Counted from the first letter of the stretch, positions 8,654-21,486 are shown. The stretch is 64,000 nt of DNA from Miltoncostaea sp963703045 (GCA_963703045.1 OY969782.1:1178001-1242000), one strand, 5' to 3'. Numbers and translations are program-made. The notes: generated by a model not told the origin, from the letters alone.

Positions 8654-9829
8654 GTGGAGGCACACCGACTCGAGCGGCGCCGGCTCCAGCGGCAGTCGGA
8701 GAGACGCCGGCGCCGGACGGTGGCGGGGCTGTTCGCCCTCATGCTGGTCGCGGTCGCGGTGGCCGCCGTCGTGAAGCCCGGCGGGACCGGGACGCCCTCG
8801 TGGGAGGCCTCGCGGCAGGGCGGCGACGGGTCCGGGGGGGCGGCGACCGGAGCGCCGGCGCGTCCCGGTCCGGACGCCCGCCCGATCACCGTCGCGGCGG
8901 TGGGCGACACCGTCATGGGCAGCCGGCCCTACGGCCTGCCCTCCGACGGCGGCCGGTCGTTCTTCTCCCAGGTCGATGACCTGCTCGTCGGCGACGTCGT
9001 GCTCGGCAACCTCGAGGGCACGCTGGCGACCGGTGGCTCGTCGAAGTGCGGTGCCGGCAGCCCCAACTGCTTCGCATTCCGCACGCCTCCGTCATATGCG
9101 AGGTGGCTGAAGCAGGCGGGCTTCACCGTGATGAACCTCGCCAACAACCACGCCTACGACTTCGGTCGGGTCGGACAGCGGCAGACCGTCGCCGCGCTCT
9201 CGCGGGTGGGGCTGCGCAGCACGGGGCGGCCCGGGACGATGGCGGTGCAGACCATCGACGGCCAGCGGGTGGCCATCCTCGGCTTCGCGCCCTACGAGTG
9301 GGCCGATTCGCTGCTCGACGTCCCCGGGGCGGCGAACCGGGTGCGGCGGGCGGCGCAGAAGGCCGAGATCGTCATCGTCACGTTCCACGGGGGCGCCGAG
9401 GGCAGGAGCCGCACGCGCGTGCCGCGCGGGCCCGAGACCTTCCTCGGCGAGCCGCGTGGCGACCTGCGCCGCTTCAGCCGGGCGGTGGTCAACGCCGGCG
9501 CCGACCTCGTGATCGGCCACGGACCCCACGTGCTGCGCGGGATGGAGGTCTACAAGGGCCGCCTGATCGCGTACAGCCTCGGCAACTTCGCCGGCTACGA
9601 GGTCTTCTCGCTGGGCGGCCTGCTCTCGACGAGCATGGTCCTGCAGGTGACGCTCGAGCCCGACGGGCGGCTGCGCACGGGACGCATCCGGCCGACCTCG
9701 CTCGTCGGCGCCGGCACGCCCGCTCCGGGAGTCGATGCCGTGACGGTCGTTCGGCGCCTCTCGCGCCTCGACTTCGGATCGCGCGCGCCGCGCATCGACG
9801 CGGGCGGGCGCATCCGCCCGCCCGCCTAG
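8654..9829 (+). CDS. membrane-anchored CapA/PgsA-family metallophosphatase-like protein
   Basis: Extracytoplasmic protein of about 391 residues. A basic N-terminus (RLERRRLQRQSERRRRR) and one hydrophobic helix (TVAGLFALMLVAVAVAAVV) look like a signal anchor; a Gly/Ala/Pro linker follows, then the CapA-type calcineurin-like domain: VAAVGDTVMGS, VVLGNLEGTLA, MNLANNHAYDFG, VIVTFHGGAEG, LVIGHGPHVLRGMEVYKGRLIAYSLGNFAGY. The family is tied to poly-gamma-glutamate capsule export but is widespread in bacteria with no capsule, so the role is open. GTG 8654 fits the leaderless box; GTG 8648 adds two residues. It converges with the TPP-enzyme gene, and the two stop codons overlap at 9826-9829. Confidence 0.85.
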   Translation: MEAHRLERRRLQRQSERRRRRTVAGLFALMLVAVAVAAVVKPGGTGTPSWEASRQGGDGSGGAATGAPARPGPDARPITVAAVGDTVMGSRPYGLPSDGGRSFFSQVDDLLVGDVVLGNLEGTLATGGSSKCGAGSPNCFAFRTPPSYARWLKQAGFTVMNLANNHAYDFGRVGQRQTVAALSRVGLRSTGRPGTMAVQTIDGQRVAILGFAPYEWADSLLDVPGAANRVRRAAQKAEIVIVTFHGGAEGRSRTRVPRGPETFLGEPRGDLRRFSRAVVNAGADLVIGHGPHVLRGMEVYKGRLIAYSLGNFAGYEVFSLGGLLSTSMVLQVTLEPDGRLRTGRIRPTSLVGAGTPAPGVDAVTVVRRLSRLDFGSRAPRIDAGGRIRPPA

Positions 9830-11497
9830 CCCGAGGCGATCGGGTAGCCCACCGGGGCGGTGCGCCCCTCGACGGCGGCCACGAGCACCGCCGGTCCCTC
9901 GCGCGTGCGCCGCCACAGGTCGGCGAGCGCCTCCCGCAGGTCCCCCGCGCGCTCGACGCGGGCGGTCGACGCCCCGAAGCCACCGCAGATCGCGGCGAGG
10001 TCGATGCGCGGTCCGCCGAGCGAGATGCCCGGCCAGTCGCCCTCGGGTCGCCCGGTCATGCCCTCGAGGCCCGCGCGCAGGATCTCGTAGCCGCCGTTGT
10101 CGGCGACGACGAGGGCGACGCCGGCCCCCTGGCGGGCCGCCGTCCAGAGTGCCGACACGCCGAAGAGCAGGCCCCCGTCGCCCTGGAGGGCCATCACGCG
10201 ACGACCGGGGTCGGCGATCGCGGCGCCGACGGCCGCCGGCAGCCCCCATCCCAGGGCGCTACCGCGGTGCGCGAGCCAGGTGGCGGGGGTCCGGCGCCCG
10301 ACCGTCGCGCGCAACGAGCGGCCGCTGGTGAGCGACTCGTCGACGACCAGGTCGCGCGGCCCGAGCGCCGCGCCGACCTCGCGCGCGAAGGCCGCCGGCC
10401 CGATGCGCGGCCCGCCCGCCTCACGGGCGAGACCCGCCGCCGTGGCGCGACGGGCCGACAGCGTCGCGGCGCGCGCGCGCTCGCCGCGGGCGACCGCCGC
10501 GGCGCTGGGCGGACCCAGCCGGTCGGCGAGACCCGCGAGCCCGGCCCGCACCTCGCCCACCAGGCCGACCGCCGGGGTGTGCACCTTCCCCACCTCGTGC
10601 GCATCGACGTCGAGGTGAACGAGCGCGACGCCGTCGGGCAGCGCGGTGCCGGGGCTCGTGCCGAACAGGCGGAAGACCGGCATCCCGATCGCCAGCACGA
10701 CGTCGGCCGGCGCGAGCAAAGGGGCGATCTGAGCCGCGAACGGCGGCAGCGGACCGCGCCAGAGGGGGTGGTCGGTCGGCAGCGGCACGCGGGCGCCCAT
10801 GGGCTCGCCGTGGATCGGAGCCCCGAGGCGCTCGGCGAGCCGGATCAGCTCGGCCGAGGCGCCGGCGCGCACGATCTCGTCACCCGCCAGCACGAGGGGC
10901 GCGGCCGCACCGGCGAGCAGCGCGGCCGCCCGGTCGAGCGCGGCTGAGGCAGGCGGCGCAGCGGGGGGCGCCGGGCGGGGCACGTGACGCGCCGGCGCCG
11001 GGGCGACCTGCACGTCGAGCGGCAGGCTGAGCACCACCGGCCCGGCCGGAGGGGTGGTGGCCACCGCGACGGCGCGGGCGAGGGCGGCCGGCAGGTCGGC
11101 GGGGCGCGCGACCTCCCAGGCGCCCTTCGCGAGCGGCTCGGCCATCCCCACCAGCTCCCCGCCGAGGAAGGGTTCCTGCGGCAGGAGGTCCTGCACCTGC
11201 TGGCCGACGGTGACGACTAGCGGCACCCGGCAGCGGGCGGCGTTGAGGATGCCGGACATCGCGTTGGCGAGTCCGGGCTGGACGTGCACGTTGACGAACG
11301 CCGGACGGCCCGTGACCTGCGCGTACCCGTCGGCCATGCCCATCGCCACCGATTCGTGGGGCGCGAGCACGTACCGCACGGCGTCCTGGCGCCCGAGCGC
11401 GTCGGTGATCGGGAGCTCGGTCGAGCCGGGATTGCCGAAGAGGCGGGTGACCCCCTCCGCCGCCAGCGCCGTCGAGGAGCCAGTCGGCGCCGTTCAC
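9826..11497 (-). CDS. thiamine-diphosphate enzyme, benzoylformate decarboxylase/acetolactate synthase-like, with apparent 1-base frameshift
   Basis: ThDP-dependent decarboxylase/synthase family. The main frame (downstream of about 11465) carries GNPGSTELPITDAL, the catalytic Glu in APHESVAMGMADGYAQ, LVVTVGQQVQDLL, a central domain, and the cofactor motif LQGDGG...VVADNGGY. The VTVGQQ...P(I/L)VK-like region resembles MdlC benzoylformate decarboxylase more than acetolactate synthase; substrate is inferred. The family N-terminus NGADWLLD is encoded in another frame from GTG 11497 and joins ALAAEGVTRLFG only if one base near 11469-11470 is removed (GACGGCGCTG versus GACGCGCTG). No usable start exists upstream in the main frame before 11379. 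The gene begins 7 bp after clpS. It is either decayed or carries a sequencing error. Confidence 0.8.
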
Positions 11498-11504
11498 TAC
11501 GTGA

Positions 11505-11795
11505 TCACGCCAGGGGGGCCATGGTGAGGCCGGCGCCCTTCAACTGCTCCCAGTAGAGCTCGGCCTGCTCACGGGCGCCGCTCCACACGCGCGCCTGCCC
11601 GGCCGTGTGGATCTTGTTCGCGAGGCCCATCCCCCGCGCGTAGTCGACGCCGGGGATGTACCGCTCGAGCGTCTGCGCGACGTGCTCGAACGTGTTGTGA
11701 CTGTCGTTCATCACGATCACGTGACACGGATCGCCATGACCGGCACCCGAATCGGGCCGGCCCGTGCGCGGCTTGACAGGCGTCTCGGTTCCCAC
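11505..11795 (-). CDS. clpS: ATP-dependent Clp protease adaptor ClpS
   Basis: ClpS adaptor of 96 residues that delivers N-degron substrates to the Clp ATPase. A disordered N-terminal tail (VGTETPVKPRTGRPDSGAG) is followed by the ClpS core: HVIVMNDSHNTFEHVAQTL, a helix ending GMGLANKIHTAGQARVW, and EQAELYWEQLKGAGL. The MND(x3)TF and H(T)xG(x)A elements match the actinobacterial/cyanobacterial form. GTG 11795 is chosen because a longer in-frame extension to 12173 is low-complexity, Arg/Pro-rich and runs through an intergenic stretch. The TPP-enzyme gene starts 7 bp downstream, so the two may be co-transcribed, with no obvious functional link. Confidence 0.85.
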   Translation of the reverse strand: MGTETPVKPRTGRPDSGAGHGDPCHVIVMNDSHNTFEHVAQTLERYIPGVDYARGMGLANKIHTAGQARVWSGAREQAELYWEQLKGAGLTMAPLA

Positions 11796-11903
11796 GGCCG
11801 GAGGATACCCCGGCGCGAGCGCCCATCCGCACCGAGGTCGGCCTCGCCGACCCCGGACCCTGGTTCCGGGCTCTCTCCGCGACGGTCGCCGCAGCGCTCC
11901 TGG

Positions 11904-11936
11904 CCCAATTGGGAGTACGCACGGTGCCCACTTGGG
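11904..11936. repeat. paired palindrome P1 (CCCAATTGGG / CCCACTTGGG, 23 bp pitch)
   Basis: Arm 1 CCCAATTGGG (11904-11913) and arm 2 CCCACTTGGG (11927-11936) start 23 bp apart with a 13-base spacer. Arms are self-complementary or nearly so and complementary to each other. Upstream of clpS, outside any gene. Confidence 0.7.
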
Positions 11937-12024
11937 CAGCCGACCCCGTGAGCCGCCGTCGCCCCGGCTGACGACTCCGACCCAGGTCGCATCGCAGGCG
12001 ATCGACGCCGCGACCCCGCCGGCG

Positions 12025-12057
12025 CTCGATTGGGAGACGGCGCGATGCCCATTCGAC
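12025..12057. repeat. paired palindrome P2 (CTCGATTGGG / CCCATTCGAC, 23 bp pitch)
   Basis: Arm 1 at 12025-12034 and arm 2 at 12048-12057, 23 bp apart. A degenerate member with no exact CAATTG, but TCGATTGGG faces CCCATTCGA as an inverted repeat with one mismatch. Intergenic. Confidence 0.55.
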
Positions 12058-12192
12058 CACCGACGCCGCCGCGTCCCCCGCGCACCGCCGGGGCTGGGCG
12101 CCGGCCGCGATCGCACCCCGTCGGGGAGAGGTGGTCCACCGCGGCGCGGGGCCGGGATCGGAGGGCCGGACACCGGGGTCTATCGGCGTCCG

Positions 12193-12225
12193 CTCAATTG
12201 AGCGCGGCGCGGGCGCCCACTTGGG
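12193..12225. repeat. paired palindrome P3 (CTCAATTGAG / CCCACTTGGG, 23 bp pitch)
   Basis: Arm 1 lies in a perfect 14-bp palindrome CGCTCAATTGAGCG (12191-12204). Arm 2 CCCACTTGGG (12216-12225) equals arm 2 of P1. Pitch 23 bp. Just downstream of the CHAP gene stop. Confidence 0.7.
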
Positions 12226-12249
12226 ACCCGCCCCCACAGGGGGCGGCAG

Positions 12250-13014
12250 TCAGGACCCCGGAGCGACCAGGCGGACGAGGCCGGCGTAGCCGCCGGGACC
12301 GTAGCTGCGGGCCGACACCTTGTCGCTCGAGTTGCCCTCGACCGTCTGGATGCCGCCGTCCGGGGACACCCCGGTGACGATCCCGATGTGGTCGAGCACA
12401 CCGTCGCCGTTGCGCTCGAAGACCACCAGGTCGCCGACCTGCGGGGGGCCGGAGCCCGCCGGGATGTACCGGCCGGTGTCCTCCGCCCACTGCTTGACCG
12501 TCGGCACGTAGCCGAGGCCGCTGCCGTTGGGCCCGATGGGGACCCCGGCCTGCTGGGCGACCCACGACGTGAAGTAGGCGCACCAGGGCCCGACGCCCGA
12601 GCCGGTCGTGGCCGTGCGGTAATGCGCGATGCGGGGACCGTCGTTGGACCCCATCGGCGCCTCGGCGACGCCGAGCTCGGCGGTTGCGAGGGCGGCGATC
12701 TGCGCGCCGCGGCCCCCTCCGACGGGAGCGCCGACGGACGAGACGCCGGACAGGGAGGGGGTCGTGCCGAGCGATGCCGAGACGTAGGGCGAGCCCGGGG
12801 GGGCGACGGCCGACGCGGACGGCGCGGAGGCGGCGCCCATCGCCGAGGTGAGCCGCCCGGCGAACGCGTCGGCCGGGGCCGCGGGCGCAGGGGCCGTCGT
12901 CGCGCCGGACGCGGTCTGGGTGATCTCGCGGACGCGCGCGATCGTCTGCGCGAACCCGGTGGCCTGGGTGTCGATGGGCACGCGGTGTCCCGTGGAGGGG
13001 TCTGCGGCGGGCAT
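12250..13014 (-). CDS. CHAP-domain (NlpC/P60-like) amidase/endopeptidase candidate
   Basis: About 254 residues. The N-terminal half is low-complexity Ala/Pro/Ser, apart from a short helix FAQTIARVREITQ. The C-terminal half is a CHAP cysteine hydrolase: IAALATAELGVAEAP, the catalytic Cys in GVGPWCAYFTSWVAQQAGV, the His in VLDHIGIVTGV, and a downstream EGNSS polar residue, in the expected Cys-His-(Asn/Glu) order. This points to peptidoglycan amidase or endopeptidase activity. No signal peptide is visible from ATG 13014 (or from GTG 13065), so an unusual export route is needed if it works on the wall. It is divergent from the helicase gene. Confidence 0.75.
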   Translation of the reverse strand: MPAADPSTGHRVPIDTQATGFAQTIARVREITQTASGATTAPAPAAPADAFAGRLTSAMGAASAPSASAVAPPGSPYVSASLGTTPSLSGVSSVGAPVGGGRGAQIAALATAELGVAEAPMGSNDGPRIAHYRTATTGSGVGPWCAYFTSWVAQQAGVPIGPNGSGLGYVPTVKQWAEDTGRYIPAGSGPPQVGDLVVFERNGDGVLDHIGIVTGVSPDGGIQTVEGNSSDKVSARSYGPGGYAGLVRLVAPGS

Positions 13015-13127
13015 CGGCCCCGGAGACCCGCCGCTTGAGCGGCGCGGACGCGGCCGCCCGTCCACGGCGGGGCGGGCCTACGGGTCATCCGTCGGGCGGT
13101 CACCCGTGTGACGCCCGGCGACGGGGG

Positions 13128-13133
13128 TAGCAT
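13128..13133 (+). promoter_or_regulatory. -10 element TAGCAT, leaderless start of helicase gene
   Basis: TAGCAT is followed by 6 bases and then GTG 13140. The spacing selects GTG 13140 over TTG 13137 as the start; no Shine-Dalgarno lies between. Confidence 0.5.
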
Positions 13134-13139
13134 CGGTTG

Positions 13140-17612
<4,473 letters not shown>

Positions 17613-17651
17613 GCCGCCGCGCGCGGCGCCTCCTCACGCCGCCCTCGGGCA

Positions 17652-18573
17652 TCAGGCCGCCGGCGGCCCGCCCACGTAGCGGCGCACGATGCGGGCCGCC
17701 GACGCGGCGTAGGCCGACCCGAACAGCACGGCGTGCACCAGGATCGGGTGGAGCTGGAACAGATCGACCCGCTCGGCGTGACCGGGCGCCGGCGGGAACT
17801 CCTCCTCGTAGGCCGCGAAGACGGCCGCGGGGAAGCCGCCGAAGAGCTTCATCATCGCCAGATCGATCTCCCGGTGTCCGCCGTACGCCGCGGGGTCGAT
17901 GACGACCGGGCCGCCGGCGGCGTCGAGCATGGCGTTGCCGCGCCACAGGTCGCCGTGCAGGCGCGAGGGTGGCTCGGGGGGACCGAGCAGATCGGGAAGG
18001 CGCCCGGCGAGCGTCGCGATGCGCGCCGCGTCGGCGGAGGCGAGGCTCCCCGCCTCCACGGCCGCGCGCGCCATGGGGAGCAGGCGCCGCGTCGCATAGA
18101 ACTCGGCCCAGGTGGGACATGTGGCGTTCCACTGCGTCAACGGGCCGATGACGTTGTCGTGGTCGAGCCCGAACCCGGGTGCGCCGAACCGGTGCAGGCG
18201 GGCGAGGCCCCGGCCGAAGCCCTCCTCCGGCGGCGCCCAATTGGGCGTCGACTGCCCTCCCGATTGAGAGCCCCCCTCCCGCGGAGCGATCCACTCGAGG
18301 GCGAGGAAGCGGGCGCCGGGGTCCTCGCCCACGCACCACACCGCCGGCGTCCGCACCGCCCGGGCCTCGGCGAGCCAGGCCAGCCCGGCCGCCTCGGCCG
18401 CGAAGGCGCCCGCCGGGGCCGAGGGGTGGTGCTTGACGAAGATCGTGCGCCCGTCGGCCAGATCGACGCGCGCGGCGTGGTTGATGCTGCCGCCCGCCGA
18501 CGCGCGCCGCCGCCACGACGCGCGCCCCGACCGCCGCCTCCACCGCCGACGCGATCGGTGGGGGAAGGCTCAC
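17652..18573 (-). CDS. fructosamine-3-kinase/aminoglycoside phosphotransferase-like kinase, apparent 1-base frameshift
   Basis: Protein-kinase-fold small-molecule kinase. Visible are GGSINHAARV with VKHHPS (nucleotide Lys), FLALEWIAP hinge, the catalytic loop RLHGDLWRGNAM, and VVIDPAAYGGHREIDLAMM (metal Asp), typical of the FN3K family that repairs glycated amines. GTG 18573 overlaps the stop of the upstream phosphatase gene (GTGA), a coupled start. Its frame reads VSLPPPIASAVEAAVGARVVAAARVGG and then leaves the conserved frame; dropping one base of the CCC at 18493-18495 restores VGGGSINHAARV. A loop (GGSQSGGQSTPNWAPPEE) between the hinge and ARLHRF is encoded by paired palindrome P4 and looks like an insertion. 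Confidence 0.75.
18236..18268. repeat. paired palindrome P4 (CCCAATTGGG / CCCGATTGAG, 23 bp pitch), inside kinase gene
   Basis: Arm 1 lies in a perfect 14-bp palindrome CGCCCAATTGGGCG (18234-18247); arm 2 is at 18259-18268. The element sits in the FN3K-like gene and encodes most of a Ser/Gly/Pro loop between two conserved kinase segments. Confidence 0.7.
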
Positions 18574-19046
18574 GCGCCCGCGAGCGGCCCCGCGACGAGC
18601 TGGTCGAGCAGGCCCCGGCACGCGGCGTCGATCATGGCGAAGACCTCCGCGAACCCGTCGGCGCCCCCGAAATACGGATCGGGCACCACCGGGTCGGCGG
18701 GCCCCGCGGGGTCGAACTCGCGCAGCAGGCGCACCCGGCCGCGGGCCGCGTCGTCGGGCGCGAGCGCCCTCAGGTCGGCGGCGTTCTGCGCGTCCATCGC
18801 GAGCACGAGGTCGAGGCGGGCGAAGTCGTCGCGGGTGAACTGGCGGGCGTGGCCGTCCATGGGCACGCCGCGCGACGCGGCCTCGGCGGAGGCCCGCTCG
18901 TCGGGGGGATGACCCACGTGCCAGTCGCCGGTGCCGGCGCTCTCGACGACCACGCGGTCCTCGAGGCCGCGCTCGCGTATGCGCTGGCGCATCACGGCCT
19001 CGGCGGTCGGAGACCGGCAGATGTTGCCGAGGCACACGAACGACAA
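18570..19046 (-). CDS. low-molecular-weight protein tyrosine phosphatase
   Basis: LMW-PTP of 158 residues that dephosphorylates protein tyrosine (or arsenate in relatives). The P-loop FVCLGNICRSPTAE near residues 3-16 contains the C-x5-R-S signature, and the catalytic Asp is in VVPDPYFGG near residue 120. The start is TTG 19046, 14 bases after the stop of the preceding membrane-protein gene; the P-loop sits almost at the N-terminus, as in the family. Its stop overlaps the start of the FN3K-like gene (GTGA). Such pairs of phosphatase and fructosamine kinase neighbours recur in bacteria, suggesting a protein-deglycation or repair module (inference). Confidence 0.9.
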   Translation of the reverse strand: MSFVCLGNICRSPTAEAVMRQRIRERGLEDRVVVESAGTGDWHVGHPPDERASAEAASRGVPMDGHARQFTRDDFARLDLVLAMDAQNAADLRALAPDDAARGRVRLLREFDPAGPADPVVPDPYFGGADGFAEVFAMIDAACRGLLDQLVAGPLAGA

Positions 19047-19062
19047 CCGCAGCGGCGCCAGC

Positions 19063-19671
19063 TCAGGCCTCCGGACGGCCCTCGGCCGTCTCCGCCCGCT
19101 CGTTCTCGGCCGCCGCGGCCCGGGCCGCGTCGTCGTCGCGGTGGCGCAGCTCGTCGCGCAGGTGCGAGGCGCGCGTCTTCGCGCGCCGGCGCGACATCAT
19201 CAGGTAGCGCACGCCGACCACCGCCGCGGCGCCGACGAGGGCCCCCACGAGGGAGAAGGCCCGGAAGTTCGGCCCCTCGACGTCGAGGATGCGCTCCCCG
19301 GCGTGCGCGGCCGAACCCGTGCCGAGCACGATGCCGAGGGTCATCAGGTTGGGCAGCGCCAGCACCACGGCGATCCCCGCGAGCCAGGCCCGCAGCCGCC
19401 ACGAGCGCCCGCGGCGCACCGCGAACGAGATCACCAGGAGCGGCACGAAGGTGAACACGAACCCGTAGAAGAGACCGAGACCGGTGCCGGCGGCGATGCT
19501 GCCGTCGACCTGGTCGGCGATGCGCTGCGCCCACCAGCGGGGGATCGTCGCCGCCGCGATGAAGTACGCGACGACGAGCGCCACGATCAGGCCCGCGATC
19601 ATCAGCGCGCGGCGCGCCAGGGGCGTGCTCTGCGGGGACTCCGGGGGCGGGGTCGCGGGGTGCTCGCGCAT
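19063..19671 (-). CDS. four-helix integral membrane protein, unknown
   Basis: About 202 residues. Four hydrophobic helices: ALMIAGLIVALVVAYFIAAA, GLFYGFVFTFVPLLVISFAV, AWLAGIAVVLALPNLMTLGI, and FSLVGALVGAAAVVGVRYLM. The C-terminal cytosolic tail is charged and likely coiled (RRRAKTRASHLRDELRHRDDD). I do not recognise a family. ATG 19671 is chosen because sequence further upstream belongs to the opposing Nei-like gene promoter. It lies 16 bp upstream of the phosphatase gene on the same strand, so the three minus-strand genes 17652-19671 may form one transcript. A weak CAGACT box precedes the ATG by 6 bases. Confidence 0.7.
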   Translation of the reverse strand: MREHPATPPPESPQSTPLARRALMIAGLIVALVVAYFIAAATIPRWWAQRIADQVDGSIAAGTGLGLFYGFVFTFVPLLVISFAVRRGRSWRLRAWLAGIAVVLALPNLMTLGIVLGTGSAAHAGERILDVEGPNFRAFSLVGALVGAAAVVGVRYLMMSRRRAKTRASHLRDELRHRDDDAARAAAAENERAETAEGRPEA

Positions 19672-19722
19672 GACCGGAGTCTGACCGCCGCCGGCACCCG
19701 GCGCCAGCGACCGGGCGGCCAC

Positions 19723-19728
19723 TATCGT
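19723..19728 (+). promoter_or_regulatory. -10 element TATCGT, leaderless start of Nei-like gene
   Basis: TATCGT is followed by 6 bases and then GTG 19735, without a Shine-Dalgarno. Confidence 0.5.
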
Positions 19729-19734
19729 CGACGG

Positions 19735-20544
19735 GTGCCCGAGGGACAGGTCAGCCACCGCAACGCGCTCCGCTTCGGGGCGGCCCTCACCGGCCGCGAG
19801 CTGGTGCGCGTTGACGCCCCGCACCCGCGGCTGGCCGACCGCGGCATCCCCGCGCTGCTCACCGGCGACCGGGTCACCGCCGCCGAGGCCGTCGGAAAGC
19901 ACCATCTGCTGCGCTTCGCCAGCGGGCGGGTGCTGCACTCGCATCTGATGATGACGGGCGTCTGGCGACTGCTGCCGGCGACGCGGCCGCCACGGCCCGG
20001 CGGGTTGATGCTCGCCCTGTGGACCGACCGCGACGTCGCCGCGCTGTATCGGTGCCCGAACGTGCGCCTGCTGGAGCCGGGCGAGCAGCTGCCGCGCGGC
20101 CTGCGGGCGACCGGGCCCGACCTGCTCGGCGCCGATGTCGACGCCGCCGCGGCGACGACCCTCGCGCTCGGGCGTCTCGAGCCGACGCGGGAGATCGGCG
20201 AGGCGCTGATGGACCAGCGCGTGGTCGCCGGCATCGGCAACGTCTACAAGAGCGAGACCTGCTTCCTGACCGGCGTCGACCCGTGGCGGTCGGTCGGGAC
20301 CCTCACCGACGACGAGGCCGCCGCGCTCGGCGCGACCGCCGCCCGCCTGCTGGCGGAGGGAGTGCGCGACGCGGGCCGCATCCGCACCTACCGGCCGCCC
20401 GACGCTCCGCCGTGGAGCCGCGAGCACACCTGGGTCTACAACCGGCGGGGCAAGCCCTGCCGGCGGTGCGGCACCCGCATCCGCTCGCGCGGCCAGGGCG
20501 ACGCCAACCGCACCACCTACTGGTGTCCCGGCTGCCAGACGTGA
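19735..20544 (+). CDS. Fpg/Nei-family DNA glycosylase (endonuclease VIII type)
   Basis: Base-excision DNA glycosylase/AP lyase of 269 residues. After Met removal the chain starts Pro-Glu (PEGQVSHRNALRF), the catalytic pair of the family. Next come AVGKHHLLRF with the conserved Lys, HSHLMMTGVW, the H2TH region with GEALMDQRVVAGIGNVYKSE, and a C-terminal zinc finger CRRCGTRI...CPGC. GKHxLLRF and HSHLMM resemble mycobacterial Nei2 more than Fpg, so oxidised pyrimidines are the likely substrates (inference). GTG 19735 is fixed by the required N-terminal Pro2-Glu3. It converges with yihY, 3 bp between stops. Confidence 0.9.
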   Translation: MPEGQVSHRNALRFGAALTGRELVRVDAPHPRLADRGIPALLTGDRVTAAEAVGKHHLLRFASGRVLHSHLMMTGVWRLLPATRPPRPGGLMLALWTDRDVAALYRCPNVRLLEPGEQLPRGLRATGPDLLGADVDAAAATTLALGRLEPTREIGEALMDQRVVAGIGNVYKSETCFLTGVDPWRSVGTLTDDEAAALGATAARLLAEGVRDAGRIRTYRPPDAPPWSREHTWVYNRRGKPCRRCGTRIRSRGQGDANRTTYWCPGCQT

Positions 20545-20547
20545 GGC

Positions 20548-21486
20548 CTACATCTCCCGCGTCGGATCCCCTTCGGTGGCCAGCGCCTCGCGATGGCTGC
20601 GGCGCATCTCGTGGATCTGTTCGTTGACCTCGGCACCGATGAGCAGCGCGACGCAGGTCAGGAACAGGAAGATCAGGTAGATGGCGGCGCCGGCGAGCGC
20701 GCCGTAGACCGACTTGTACGAGTCGAAGTTCTCGATGTAGAGGGCGAAGACGCGGGTGATGCCGATCCACAGCGCCACGCCCACGATCGCGCCCGGCAGT
20801 GCCGCCGGCAGCCGACGACGGGGCGCGTTGGGTCCGAAGTGGTAGACGGCGACGGTGAAGAGCAGGAGGCTCGCCGTGCCGGTCAGGTAGAGGATGCGCC
20901 CGGCCACGTTCGGGGCGCCCTTGCCGAAGATCTGCTCGGCCACCGCCTCGACCAGCCGTGACCCGCCGATCAGCGCCAGCGTGGTCGCGACCACCAACAC
21001 GCTCGTGGCGATGGCGATCGCGAGGGCGGCCAGCTTGCCGCGCACCCAGGGCCGGTGCCTCACTCCGCGGATGCGGTCGAGGCCCCCGACCAGGGACCCC
21101 ATGACGTTGGCCGACACGTACAGGGCGCCGACGAGACCGATCGAGAGGAACAGGGCGGCCTGGCCGGTGTTGGCCGTCGCCGACCGCAACGCCGACCGGA
21201 GGATCTCGCGGAGCTCGACCGGGATGGCGTTGTCGGCATCGTCGGAGAGGAACTCGTCGAAGGTGTCCGGCTTCGCCACCAGTCCCACGATCGAGACCAG
21301 CACGAACAGGAACGGGACCGTCGCCAGGAAGGCGTTGTAGGCGAACTGGCTGGCGACGCCCGTGATGTCGTCGGCCACCGACCGCCGCGTGGTGCCGGCG
21401 ACGACCCGCACGAACCAGGCCGCCAGGTGACGCAGCGGCCCGGTCGCGGAGCGCACCCGGGAGGCGGTGCTGGAGGCGGTGGTCAC
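20548..21486 (-). CDS. YihY/BrkB-family membrane protein (formerly RNase BN)
   Basis: About 312-residue inner-membrane protein of the YihY/UPF0761 family. Six hydrophobic segments follow a cytosolic N-terminus: FNAFLATVPFLFVLVSIVGLV-type helix 1, the region ALFLSIGLVGALYVSANVMG, LAIAIATSVLVVATTLALIGG, TASLLLFTVAVYHFGPN (a hallmark of the family), AIVGVALWIGITRVFALYI, and YGALAGAAIYLIFLFLTCVALLIGAEVN. The family is probably a transporter or exporter; its old assignment as RNase BN is wrong. GTG 21486 fits a GATAAT box 6 bases upstream. Confidence 0.85.
   Translation of the reverse strand: MTTASSTASRVRSATGPLRHLAAWFVRVVAGTTRRSVADDITGVASQFAYNAFLATVPFLFVLVSIVGLVAKPDTFDEFLSDDADNAIPVELREILRSALRSATANTGQAALFLSIGLVGALYVSANVMGSLVGGLDRIRGVRHRPWVRGKLAALAIAIATSVLVVATTLALIGGSRLVEAVAEQIFGKGAPNVAGRILYLTGTASLLLFTVAVYHFGPNAPRRRLPAALPGAIVGVALWIGITRVFALYIENFDSYKSVYGALAGAAIYLIFLFLTCVALLIGAEVNEQIHEMRRSHREALATEGDPTREM

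Larger units (their letters stand above)
11796..12249. other. gene-free stretch holding three paired-palindrome elements
   Basis: About 450 bp between clpS and the CHAP gene (both minus strand). The open frames here look like Arg/Pro shadows of GC-rich DNA and none resembles a protein. What stands out is three of the eight paired CAATTG-type palindromes of this window within 322 bp (11904, 12025, 12193). Confidence 0.6.
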
